DNA from: Flagellimonas aurea
Lineage (GTDB): Bacteria; Bacteroidota; Bacteroidia; Flavobacteriales; Flavobacteriaceae
Direction of reading: 5' to 3'
Assembly (NCBI RefSeq): GCF_017313785.1
Contig: NZ_JAFLNL010000006.1
Location: forward strand, 186,001-250,000
DNA: 64,000 bases
The position numbers were made by a program, and so were the translations under genes. The notes beneath the pieces are model-generated. The model saw only the letters and a program-made list of their open reading frames with translations, did not search any database and was not told the DNA's origin. This document shows positions 8,936 to 17,255 of this stretch, piece after piece; position 1 is the first letter of the stretch; the number at the start of each line of letters is the position of its first letter.

Positions 8936-10735
8936 ATGAAAGTACTTGGGATATCCGCATATTATCACGACTCGGCCGCAGCTCTAATTGTGGATGGCGA
9001 AGTAAGGTATGCTGCCCAAGAAGAACGTTTTTCAAGAATAAAAAATGATGCATCCTTTCCTGAAGAAGCCATAACCTATTGTCTATCTGAATCCGGATTT
9101 GCACTCGAGGATTTAGATTACATCGCCTTTTACGACAAACCATTCCTAAAGTTTGAGCGACTTTTGGAAACGTATTATGCCTTTGCGCCCAAAGGATTCC
9201 GATCATTTGCCATGGCCATGGCCATTTGGTTGAAGGAGAAACTTTTTACAAAACAAATCATTCGGAAAAGTCTAAAAAAAATAGGAGGGTCACATGCCCG
9301 AAAAATTCCCATTGTATTTCCGGAGCATCATCTGTCCCATGCGGCCAGTACCTTTTATACCTCTCCTTTCGCCAAAAGTGCATTTTTGACCATTGATGGG
9401 GTTGGTGAATGGACCACAACCTCCTATGGTTTGGCTTTAGGCAACAAAGGAATCGAAGTACTTGGGGAACTACATTTTCCCGATTCAATAGGCTTGCTGT
9501 ATTCATCCTTCACTTATTTTTTAGGGTTCAAGGTGAATTCAGGGGAATACAAAATGATGGGACTTGCCCCTTACAGGAGTCATCAATCCAAAAAAGTACA
9601 GGGTTTCATCGACATCATCAAAGAAAAATTAGTGGACATCAAGGAAGATGGTTCCATCAAACTGAACAAAGCGTATTTTGAATATCCCGTTGGGCTTCGG
9701 ATGGTGAATCCAAAAAAGTGGGAATCACTTTTCGGATTCAAGAAACGGGGAGCCAATGAGCCCATGACGCAAATACATGCAGATTTGGCCTTCGCAGCCC
9801 AAAAGGTTTTGGAAGAGATTATCGTGAAGCTGGCCCATCATATTAAAAAGGAAACCGATGCGGACTATTTGTGTTTGGCCGGGGGTGTTGCCCTCAATTG
9901 TGTGGCCAATTCTGTTTTATATAATGAGGGGATTTTTGAAGATATTTATGTGCAGCCTGCAGCAGGTGATGCTGGAGGAGCCATCGGGGCTGCCTTGGCC
10001 GCGGCGTATTTAAAGCAGGATTTGAACTTTACGGGACTCAAGAAACCGTTCAATCCTTATCTAGGCCCCTGTACATCCCATCAAAAAATTGAGAGACTGT
10101 TGCGAAGGCACAAATGCCCATATCATTATTTTGAATCCACTGAGGAACTTTTAGGCGCAGTAGCGGATCATTTGGCTGAAAAAAAAGTAGTCGGGTGGTT
10201 CAGGGGACGGACAGAATTTGGTCCAAGGGCATTGGGAAATCGGAGCATCCTCGCCGACCCTTCAGATCCAGAAATGCAATCCAAGCTTAATATGAAAATT
10301 AAGTTCAGGGAAAGTTTTAGACCCTTTGCCCCAGCAGTTTGTGAAGAAGATTATGACTCCTATTTTGAGCCCGGCAAACAATCAAATTATATGTTGTTCA
10401 CAAATCCTGTGAAGGCATCCATCAGAAAAGCATTGCCTAAAAATTTTCACGAGCTTAGTCTAGAGGGAAAACGCAAAATACCAAAATCCGATTTGCCAGC
10501 CATTACCCACGTAGACTATTCGGCAAGGGTACAAGTAGTAAAACAAGGAGTCAATCCCACATTTTGGGGTCTATTGCAGACCTTTAAAAAATTGACAGGT
10601 ACCGGAGTGCTCATCAACACCAGTTTCAATGTTAAGGATGAACCCATTGTAAACACACCCGAAGATGCCTACCATTGTTTTATAAACTCAGGCATGGATG
10701 TTCTGGTTTTGGAAAATTATCTAATTGTTAAGTAA
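8936..10735 (+). CDS. NodU/CmcH-family carbamoyltransferase
   Basis: A 599-residue O-carbamoyltransferase with both expected parts. The N-terminal Kae1-like domain starts MKVLGISAYYHDSAAAL and carries the metal-binding HHLSHA signature near 127-133. The C-terminal YrdC-like domain contains GRTEFGPRALGNRSI. Family members use carbamoyl phosphate and ATP to carbamoylate a sugar hydroxyl or a natural-product scaffold; the acceptor here is unknown. It overlaps nothing, follows the susCD terminator, and is followed immediately by DUF5989 and SxtJ-like genes. That set is a recurrent cassette in diverse bacteria. No LacI-type operator is upstream, so it may be independent of the xylan regulon even though it sits inside it. 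Confidence 0.92.
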   Translation: MKVLGISAYYHDSAAALIVDGEVRYAAQEERFSRIKNDASFPEEAITYCLSESGFALEDLDYIAFYDKPFLKFERLLETYYAFAPKGFRSFAMAMAIWLKEKLFTKQIIRKSLKKIGGSHARKIPIVFPEHHLSHAASTFYTSPFAKSAFLTIDGVGEWTTTSYGLALGNKGIEVLGELHFPDSIGLLYSSFTYFLGFKVNSGEYKMMGLAPYRSHQSKKVQGFIDIIKEKLVDIKEDGSIKLNKAYFEYPVGLRMVNPKKWESLFGFKKRGANEPMTQIHADLAFAAQKVLEEIIVKLAHHIKKETDADYLCLAGGVALNCVANSVLYNEGIFEDIYVQPAAGDAGGAIGAALAAAYLKQDLNFTGLKKPFNPYLGPCTSHQKIERLLRRHKCPYHYFESTEELLGAVADHLAEKKVVGWFRGRTEFGPRALGNRSILADPSDPEMQSKLNMKIKFRESFRPFAPAVCEEDYDSYFEPGKQSNYMLFTNPVKASIRKALPKNFHELSLEGKRKIPKSDLPAITHVDYSARVQVVKQGVNPTFWGLLQTFKKLTGTGVLINTSFNVKDEPIVNTPEDAYHCFINSGMDVLVLENYLIVK

Positions 10736-10885
10736 ATGGAGTTTTTAAAAGAATTCTTTCGGTTTCTAAAGGAGCGAAAAAAATGGTGGTTGGTACCCTT
10801 GATCATCATATTTGTGCTTTTTGGCATACTTATTTTTTTAACCAGTAGCTCGGCTCTGGCGCCTTTTATTTATACCTTATTTTGA
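10736..10885 (+). CDS. DUF5989-like small membrane protein
   Basis: A 49-residue protein whose ATG directly follows the carbamoyltransferase stop codon. It has a charged N-terminal amphipathic stretch (MEFLKEFFRFLKERKKWW), one hydrophobic transmembrane segment (about 19-36), then SSSALAPFIYTLF. This size, the WW-P junction and the conserved SSALAPFIY tail are what I recall of DUF5989, a family found next to carbamoyltransferases and SxtJ proteins. The stop codon overlaps the next start (TGATG at 10883-10887), which argues for translational coupling. It is likely a membrane subunit or anchor of the carbamoyltransferase system; no activity is known to me. Confidence 0.85.
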   Translation: MEFLKEFFRFLKERKKWWLVPLIIIFVLFGILIFLTSSSALAPFIYTLF

Positions 10886-11244
10886 TGGAAAGGGAAAAAG
10901 CTTTTGAGACCATAATTGTTCTGGCACTGGCCTCGCTTATTTTTTCAGTGTGGCTACATGTGGAGTGGTTGGTATATGCAGCCATGACTTTTTTGGTCAT
11001 AGGTATTGTTTCCCAAAGGGCTTCGAAAGTTATTGCCAAAGTATGGTTAGGGTTTTCCAATTATTTGGGCGTGGTGATGAATTTTGTGTTGATGTTCATT
11101 ATTTTCCATTGCATACTGATTCCCTTAGCAGGGTTGCAACGTTTGTTTGGAAATAATCAGATTCGACGTAAAACTACCGGGAATTCCTATTTTCTTCAAC
11201 GGAAGCACCTGTACACGGGCAAGGATATCGACAATCCTTGGTAA
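10885..11244 (+). CDS. SxtJ-family membrane protein
   Basis: A 119-residue protein with three or four hydrophobic segments (about 10-27, 28-46, 58-82) and a basic hydrophilic tail ending in GKDIDNPW. It matches the small SxtJ-like membrane proteins that accompany carbamoyltransferases, named after the saxitoxin cluster. I chose the ATG at 10885 because it overlaps the preceding stop as TGATG; a TTG one codon earlier is also in frame. It is the last gene of the three-gene cassette and ends 12 bp from the 3' end of the convergent SGNH hydrolase gene. The biochemical role is unknown. Confidence 0.75.
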   Translation: MEREKAFETIIVLALASLIFSVWLHVEWLVYAAMTFLVIGIVSQRASKVIAKVWLGFSNYLGVVMNFVLMFIIFHCILIPLAGLQRLFGNNQIRRKTTGNSYFLQRKHLYTGKDIDNPW

Positions 11245-11256
11245 AAGCTATAATGT

Positions 11257-12927
11257 TCACTCTTGCGAAGCTTTCAGATTTTTAAGGTAGTTGCTCTTCT
11301 TAAAATAATATTCAGCATACGCATCATCCTTTAACATACGGCACATCTCCCCTGCCATTTCATATACTTTATACTGTTCGGGGAACTCAAAAATCAGGGT
11401 CTGGGCTACTTTTAGCGCTTTTTTATAATCTCTGTCCTCATTGTATTTGTGGTATGCCTGTGCCATTACATACTGCCATTGCTCCTGATGCCTGTATAGA
11501 TTAATGGCCGTTTTTTCCTCGAAGGTTGGGTTTTGTGTTACATAACTGTATCCAACGGGCGTTGTTCCAGACATACTCAGGTCATAAGGCCACGACTTTT
11601 TAAGGATTTCCACCGCTACTTTTCCTCTTATGGAATCGATTTGGGTCATCGGAATATCGTCAAATGCCTCTTCATAAGTAACATAGTTGCCCCAACCTTC
11701 CAGCAGTCTCAGTTCTTTGATTTTCTCATAAAACGCATCCGCCATCATAAAATAGCCCTCGACGTTGGGGTGTACATGCTCCGTTATCAATTCATTCCCT
11801 AGAATTCCAAGAGGGCTTCTGGATTCAAATATTTTCTTCATATCTACCAGGGGCAGACCATAAGCACTGGCCTTCTCAACAATAATATCATTTATGGTAT
11901 CGGGAGCCCTAAAACGAAGTAAATCAAGTTCCTTGGCCAAATGAAGGTATTTTTTTGCGGAATCGGCTTCATGGTCTAGATAGTATCGGCCCAAAGTGTA
12001 AGCTGCATCTGCATTTTTTTGGGCCAAACGGTAAACATCAAGACTTTTATGCTGCATGGATTCCTTATACCCAGCCATATCCAAACTATCACTGATGAAT
12101 GGTTCTATATCCTTTTCATTTGAGACCAAGGTAGATAGTATGACAGGAACATCGTGTTTTTTATACTTGTCCAGAATTCTTTTCAGATTCTCATCAAACT
12201 GGGTAATCCCGGCTTTATAGACCTCGGAGTTGAAGGGTATCTCCTGGTTCTTCGCCATTACCTCCATCAAGGTAGTTTCTGAAATAGAAGAATTAGTTGA
12301 AGAACTTGGCTTCATTATCCCTCTGAACCCATTCTCTATCAATTGAAAAAAGCGAAAGTCTTTGAGTTTAAGATAGGCCCTGACCAAGGCAGGATGACTA
12401 CCAACAGATGCCGAGGAACCAGATCCGAGAGCTCCGTAGTATTCGTTATGGCCCGCATAAATGATAACTACATCGGGTTTTTGATCAATTATTTTATCCG
12501 TTACATCCCAAAGTGTATAGGAATTCACCGCTGTAATCGCAGTATTGACCACTTCTATATTTTTATCAGGAAAAGTTCGGGAGAGTCTGTGCTTTAACAA
12601 TCTAGGAAAAGAGCCACCTTTATAAAAAGGATAGCCCACCGCTGTGGAAGCTCCTTGAACAAAAACCCGAAAGGTACTGTCGGTTTTTTTTCTGAGAAAC
12701 AAATCGGATTGACTATCAGATTGGAATTCGGTATCCTTGAAATACTTTTTGGACACATCGGAGTTTACTACAAGATATTCTTTCCCATTTTCTCCTATTA
12801 CCCGATTGAACAGTTGATAATTTTCACCATATCCAAATATCCTTAAAACCAGTTCCATGATTAAGATGACAATCAATGGGAGCGTTGCGGCTATGATTTT
12901 AAAAAGTATGTTCTTCTTCAATTTCAA
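11257..12927 (-). CDS. Membrane-anchored SGNH/GDSL hydrolase-like protein
   Basis: A 556-residue protein with an N-terminal transmembrane anchor (about 7-28) followed by an SGNH-type fold. Block I is degenerate GDS (VQGASTAVGYPF), block II is NTAITAVNSYT, block III is YAGHNEYYG and block V is TEHVHPNVEGY with the catalytic His. The C-terminal third (from about 480) looks like TPR-type helices (YKKALKVAQTLIFEFPEQYKVYEMAGEM). Such proteins often accompany carbamoyltransferase cassettes. Acyl or acetyl esterase action on a glycan is plausible but unproven. The gene converges with the SxtJ gene and diverges from the GH10 gene. The LacI-type operator at 13010-13031 lies 82 bp upstream of its start and could also control it. 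Confidence 0.75.
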   Translation of the reverse strand: MKLKKNILFKIIAATLPLIVILIMELVLRIFGYGENYQLFNRVIGENGKEYLVVNSDVSKKYFKDTEFQSDSQSDLFLRKKTDSTFRVFVQGASTAVGYPFYKGGSFPRLLKHRLSRTFPDKNIEVVNTAITAVNSYTLWDVTDKIIDQKPDVVIIYAGHNEYYGALGSGSSASVGSHPALVRAYLKLKDFRFFQLIENGFRGIMKPSSSTNSSISETTLMEVMAKNQEIPFNSEVYKAGITQFDENLKRILDKYKKHDVPVILSTLVSNEKDIEPFISDSLDMAGYKESMQHKSLDVYRLAQKNADAAYTLGRYYLDHEADSAKKYLHLAKELDLLRFRAPDTINDIIVEKASAYGLPLVDMKKIFESRSPLGILGNELITEHVHPNVEGYFMMADAFYEKIKELRLLEGWGNYVTYEEAFDDIPMTQIDSIRGKVAVEILKKSWPYDLSMSGTTPVGYSYVTQNPTFEEKTAINLYRHQEQWQYVMAQAYHKYNEDRDYKKALKVAQTLIFEFPEQYKVYEMAGEMCRMLKDDAYAEYYFKKSNYLKNLKASQE

Positions 12928-13009
12928 TGGATATTATTTATTCAAGATCAAAAAATTTAAACAAATAACTATCAACAATGTTGACTCTTTTCAAAACAGC
13001 TATTATAAT

Positions 13010-13031
13010 TTAACGCAATCGATTGCATTTT
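13010..13031. promoter_or_regulatory. LacI-family operator, GH10 operon/SGNH
   Basis: The core AACGCAATCGATTGCATT is centred between 13020 and 13021. It differs from the best palindrome in one arm base and has the TCGA centre. It covers the -33 region of the predicted GH10 promoter and lies in the divergent region shared with the SGNH hydrolase gene. Confidence 0.85.
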
Positions 13032-13053
13032 GCTAATTTATTAATTATTTTTG
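13023..13053 (+). promoter_or_regulatory. Predicted GH10 operon promoter
   Basis: TTG at 13023-13025, inside the operator, and TATTTTTG at 13046-13053, an exact TAnnTTTG match, are separated by 20 bp. This gives a leader of about 50 nt before the GTG at 13109. Confidence 0.65.
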
Positions 13054-13108
13054 GTTCAAATCGTTATAACCTCCAAATAAAGGTGGTTATTTCAACAAAT
13101 AATTAATC

Positions 13109-14224
13109 GTGAACAAACTTGTCTTTTTGATTCTATCTACAGTAATACTTGTAGGAAATCAATCCTTTGCCCAAAAAAAAATAACGCTCAAGGAAGCTTT
13201 CAAGGATAAGTTCTTGATTGGCGTTGCAGTTAACCGGTCGCAAATAAACCAAAGCAATCAGGAAGAAACGAAACTGATCACTTCTCAATTTAACGCGTTG
13301 ACCGCGGAAAACGACATGAAATGGATGTACATTCATCCAAAGGAAGACACTTTCAATTTTGAACAGGCCGATAAATTGGTGGAACTGGCAAAAGCAAACG
13401 ACATGTTTGTGGTGGGTCACACCCTAGTATGGCACAGCCAATTGGCGCCCTGGGTGTTTAAAACCGATAAAGGGGACACCATTAATAATGCAGAGTTGAC
13501 CAGCCGCTTAAAAAAACACATATCCACCATTGTAGAAAAATATAAGGGCAAAATAGATGCTTGGGATGTGGTCAATGAAGCCTTGGCTGAGGATGGTTCT
13601 TATAGGAAGTCACCATTTTATACCATTGGTGGGGAATCCTTTATAGAAAATGCATTTAGGTTTGCACATACGGCGGACCCGGAAGCCGAGCTATACTATA
13701 ACGACTATAATCTCATCAACGCAGAAAAGAGGGATGGGGCCATTCGAATTATCAATAATCTTAAAAGCAAAAACATTAAAATAGACGGTGTTGGAATCCA
13801 AGCCCATTGGAGTTTAGAAGAGCCCACTATTGAGGAGATTGAGACTGCCATCAAAATGTATTCGGAAACTGGCGTAAAAGTGATGTTCACTGAACTTGAC
13901 ATTTCAGTTTTACCCAGTCCATGGAACTCCCCTACTGCAGATGTTTCCGTAAGTTTTGAAAATAATCCTACCATGAATCCATATCCCAATGGTTTGCCCG
14001 ACTCGGTTCAAACTCAATTAGCAAAACGGTATGCCGCAATTTTTGAGCTTTTCAACAAACATGCCGATAAAATCGGAAGGGTCACCTTTTGGGGATTGCA
14101 CGATGGCCTATCTTGGAAAAATAATTTCCCCATTCGAGGAAGAACGGATTACACCTTGCTTTTCGATAGGGCAATGGAGCCCAAAAAAGCATTTAATGCT
14201 GTCATCGATACAGTAAACGACTAA
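13109..14224 (+). CDS. GH10 endo-beta-1,4-xylanase
   Basis: A 371-residue secreted xylanase that cleaves the xylan backbone. The signal peptide ends at about residue 22 (NQSFAQ). A single (beta/alpha)8 GH10 domain follows, with acid/base Glu157 in WDVVNEAL and nucleophile Glu262 in MFTELDIS; the WHSQ motif near 108-111 and the WGLHDG segment near the end line the active site. There is no carbohydrate-binding module and no lipobox, so the enzyme is probably periplasmic, acting on imported oligosaccharides, or released. The start codon is GTG; no in-frame ATG lies between it and the upstream stop. It heads the GH10-GH115-esterase operon and its promoter is covered by a LacI-type operator. Confidence 0.96.
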   Translation: MNKLVFLILSTVILVGNQSFAQKKITLKEAFKDKFLIGVAVNRSQINQSNQEETKLITSQFNALTAENDMKWMYIHPKEDTFNFEQADKLVELAKANDMFVVGHTLVWHSQLAPWVFKTDKGDTINNAELTSRLKKHISTIVEKYKGKIDAWDVVNEALAEDGSYRKSPFYTIGGESFIENAFRFAHTADPEAELYYNDYNLINAEKRDGAIRIINNLKSKNIKIDGVGIQAHWSLEEPTIEEIETAIKMYSETGVKVMFTELDISVLPSPWNSPTADVSVSFENNPTMNPYPNGLPDSVQTQLAKRYAAIFELFNKHADKIGRVTFWGLHDGLSWKNNFPIRGRTDYTLLFDRAMEPKKAFNAVIDTVND

Positions 14225-14239
14225 CTTTAGTAAACATTC

Positions 14240-17221
14240 ATGAAAATACCTTCGGACCTTAAATACATAAGCCCTGGTTGCCTATCAGCCTTGGCCCTGC
14301 TTCTACTCCTTACCTCCTGTAAGCAAGAACCATCGGAAACAAGTACTGAAACGAATAATTTAGCACGGGTTCTCACTTTACACACTGAAGACTCCTTTCC
14401 ACAAAACTCAATGCTTACCACCCAGAAAGCAGAAAGTGGATTCGCCATTGTTGAAAACAGTATTGCTAGCGATATTCTGGTCAGTGAATCGGACCATAAA
14501 GGTGTTCAACGGATTGCCGGAATGTTTCAAAAAGACTTGGAACATGTTTCAGGTAAAGCACCTGAATTGATTGTTGGGGAGACTCATCGATCCAATAACT
14601 TGATCATCGTTGGTACCATGGGCAAAAGTACTCTAATCGATGGCTTGGCCCAAAAAGGTAAAATAGATGTTTCTGAACTTGAAGGAAAGTGGGAGCAATT
14701 TTTGATTACTCCCGTTAAAAACCCCATGGAAGGTGTGGACAACGCCTTGGTAATCGTTGGGAGTGACAAACGAGGGACTATTTTTGGAATGTTCGACCTT
14801 TCCGAGCAAATGGGCGTTTCTCCATGGTATTGGTGGGCCGATGTTCCCATAAAGGTCCGAGAAAACATCTACGCTAAACCAGAAACCTACACCCTTGGCG
14901 AGCCGAAGGTAAAATACAGGGGTATTTTCATCAATGATGAAGCACCGGCACTATCGGGTTGGGTAACAGAAAAATACGGTGATTTCAACAAACAGTTTTA
15001 CGAAAAGGTGTTCGAATTGATTCTCCGAATGAAAGGAAACTACCTGTGGCCCGCCATGTGGGGGCGCTCCCTTTGGGACGACGACCCCACCACTGCCCCT
15101 TTGGCCGATGAGATGGGTGTGGTTTTGGCCACATCGCACCACGAACCGTTGATGCGTTCGCATGTGGAATGGGACCGCTATGGGGAAGGTCCTTGGGATT
15201 ATGATAAAAACCCTAATAAACTAAAGGATTTTTGGAGAGAAGGCATGGAGCGTACCAAAGGACAGGAAAAGGTGGTCACTCTTGCTATGCGCGGTGATGG
15301 CGATGAGGCCATGAGCGAAGGAACAAATATTGGTCTCCTAGAAAAAATAGTAAAAGACCAAAGAGAAATCATCAAAGAAGTTACCGGAAAACCCATTGAA
15401 GATACTCCGCAAGTATGGGCGCTTTATAAAGAAGTTCAGGAGTATTGCGATAAAGGCATGCGTGTACCCGACGATGTAACTTTATTGCTTTGTGATGATA
15501 ACTGGGGACAGGTTCGCGTTTTGCCCGCTTTGGACACCGAACCTCGCTCAGGCGGCTATGGCATGTACTATCATTTTGATTTTGTTGGAGGCCCAAGAAG
15601 CTACAAATGGTTGAACACAACACAAATTGAGCGTGTTTGGGAACAAATGAACCTCACATATTCCTACGGAGTGGATGAGATTTGGTTGGTGAACGTGGGA
15701 GATATCAAGCCCATGGAATTTCCCATCAGTTTCTTTTTGGAATATGCATGGAACCCAGAGGACTTTCCGGCCGAACAGTTGCCCGCATATTATACTACAT
15801 GGGCACAAGAGCAATTTGGTAACGAGCATGCCCAAGAAATCGGTGATATCATCTCTCTCTACACCAAATACAACTCTCGAAGAAAACCCGAATTGATAGA
15901 ACCCACCACCTACAGTCTTCAAAATTTTAATGAAGCCGAAAAAATGGTGGAAGATTACAAAGCTTTGGTAGGGCGTGCAAAAAATGTGAAGGAACAGTTA
16001 CCCAAAGAAACCCATGACGCCTTTTATCAGTTAGTGCAATATCCCGTTGAAGCATGTGCCAATCTGAATGAGATGTACGTGGCAGCCGGAAAAAACGGAC
16101 TGTACAGATTTCAAAACAGGACATCTACCAACTATTATGCGGACAAAACAAAGGAATTGTTCTTCAAAGATGCTGAATTCACTACATACTACCACAATTC
16201 AGTCTCCAACGGCAAATGGAACCATATGATGTCCCAAACCCACATGGGGCACACCACTTGGAGCGATCCTGCTTACAACAAAATGCCTGCCGTATCCTAT
16301 ATACAATCAGGAAACAATGCCAATTTAGGATATGTGGTGGAACAGGGAGTAAGCAGGTTTCAATGGATGCACAGCGGATTGAATAGCCATAGCTTTTCAA
16401 CATTTGACCCTGTAAACGATCAGAATTATTATGTAGAAGTCTTTAATATGGGCACGGAAAAGTTGACTTATACGATAACCACAGAAAACGATTGGATACA
16501 ATTATCCTCTGGTGGTGGAACCATTCAATATGATGAAAAAATAGTTGTGAGCATTGATTGGGAAAAAGCTCCCAATGGTCAGGATGTCGGAGAAATTGTG
16601 ATTAAAGCTGATAATTCAGAAGAAGGAACCACGGTTAGTGTACCTATTCGAAATGACCTTTCAGAAGATATTAAAGGTTTTGTTGAGAATCAAGGCATAG
16701 TTAGTATTGATGCCGTTAACTATCACAACGCCATAGAATCAGCAGAGGTTTCTTGGCAAACCATACCCAACTTGGGCCGCACGGGCTCGGCAATAACCAC
16801 CTCGCCTGTTACAGCATCCAAGCAAAACCCTAACAATGATGGCCCTTATTTGGAATATGAAATCTATCTACTTGATTCAGGCACCTATAATCTAACAACA
16901 TATTTTTCACCTACACTTAATTTTCAGAAGGATGAAGGTTTGATCTATGCCGTGTCCATTGATGGGGATACACCAAAAATGATGAACTTGCACAAAGATG
17001 CCTCAGCTCCCGATTGGACCTACCCTACATGGTGGAATGAAGCGGTAAAGAACAATATCATGACCCAAACCGTACTTGAAAAGGAACTTTCAGCAGGTGC
17101 ACACACCATAAAATACTGGGTAGTCGACCCAGGCTTGGTATTGCAAAAAATGGTGTTGCAAAAAGAAGGTGCCAATACAGAGAGCTATTTGGGACCTCCG
17201 CAAAGCAAACTGATAAAGTAA
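14240..17221 (+). CDS. GH115 alpha-glucuronidase lipoprotein
   Basis: A 993-residue lipoprotein (Cys27 in LLLTSCK) of GH115, the family that removes (4-O-methyl)glucuronic acid from internal as well as terminal xylose residues of glucuronoxylan. Recognisable family segments are the YRGIFINDEAPALSGW block (about 224-239), NYLWPAMWGRS, ATSHHEPLMRSHVEWDRYGEGPWDY and the LLCDDNWGQVR block. A C-terminal beta-rich region (about 700-990) completes the usual multi-domain length. It lies 15 bp after the GH10 gene and 34 bp before the esterase gene, in one operon. Together with the GH67 enzyme this gives the locus two different debranching activities. Catalytic residues are not individually assigned here. 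Confidence 0.94.
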   Translation: MKIPSDLKYISPGCLSALALLLLLTSCKQEPSETSTETNNLARVLTLHTEDSFPQNSMLTTQKAESGFAIVENSIASDILVSESDHKGVQRIAGMFQKDLEHVSGKAPELIVGETHRSNNLIIVGTMGKSTLIDGLAQKGKIDVSELEGKWEQFLITPVKNPMEGVDNALVIVGSDKRGTIFGMFDLSEQMGVSPWYWWADVPIKVRENIYAKPETYTLGEPKVKYRGIFINDEAPALSGWVTEKYGDFNKQFYEKVFELILRMKGNYLWPAMWGRSLWDDDPTTAPLADEMGVVLATSHHEPLMRSHVEWDRYGEGPWDYDKNPNKLKDFWREGMERTKGQEKVVTLAMRGDGDEAMSEGTNIGLLEKIVKDQREIIKEVTGKPIEDTPQVWALYKEVQEYCDKGMRVPDDVTLLLCDDNWGQVRVLPALDTEPRSGGYGMYYHFDFVGGPRSYKWLNTTQIERVWEQMNLTYSYGVDEIWLVNVGDIKPMEFPISFFLEYAWNPEDFPAEQLPAYYTTWAQEQFGNEHAQEIGDIISLYTKYNSRRKPELIEPTTYSLQNFNEAEKMVEDYKALVGRAKNVKEQLPKETHDAFYQLVQYPVEACANLNEMYVAAGKNGLYRFQNRTSTNYYADKTKELFFKDAEFTTYYHNSVSNGKWNHMMSQTHMGHTTWSDPAYNKMPAVSYIQSGNNANLGYVVEQGVSRFQWMHSGLNSHSFSTFDPVNDQNYYVEVFNMGTEKLTYTITTENDWIQLSSGGGTIQYDEKIVVSIDWEKAPNGQDVGEIVIKADNSEEGTTVSVPIRNDLSEDIKGFVENQGIVSIDAVNYHNAIESAEVSWQTIPNLGRTGSAITTSPVTASKQNPNNDGPYLEYEIYLLDSGTYNLTTYFSPTLNFQKDEGLIYAVSIDGDTPKMMNLHKDASAPDWTYPTWWNEAVKNNIMTQTVLEKELSAGAHTIKYWVVDPGLVLQKMVLQKEGANTESYLGPPQSKLIK

Positions 17222-17255
17222 TTTTTAAAACGAATTCTACACTAAAATAATAAAT

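Noticed and set aside
12972-12984. TCAACAATGTTGA near-palindrome upstream of the SGNH gene
   Set aside because: It does not share the CAATCGATTG core of the operators and is not repeated elsewhere in the window.
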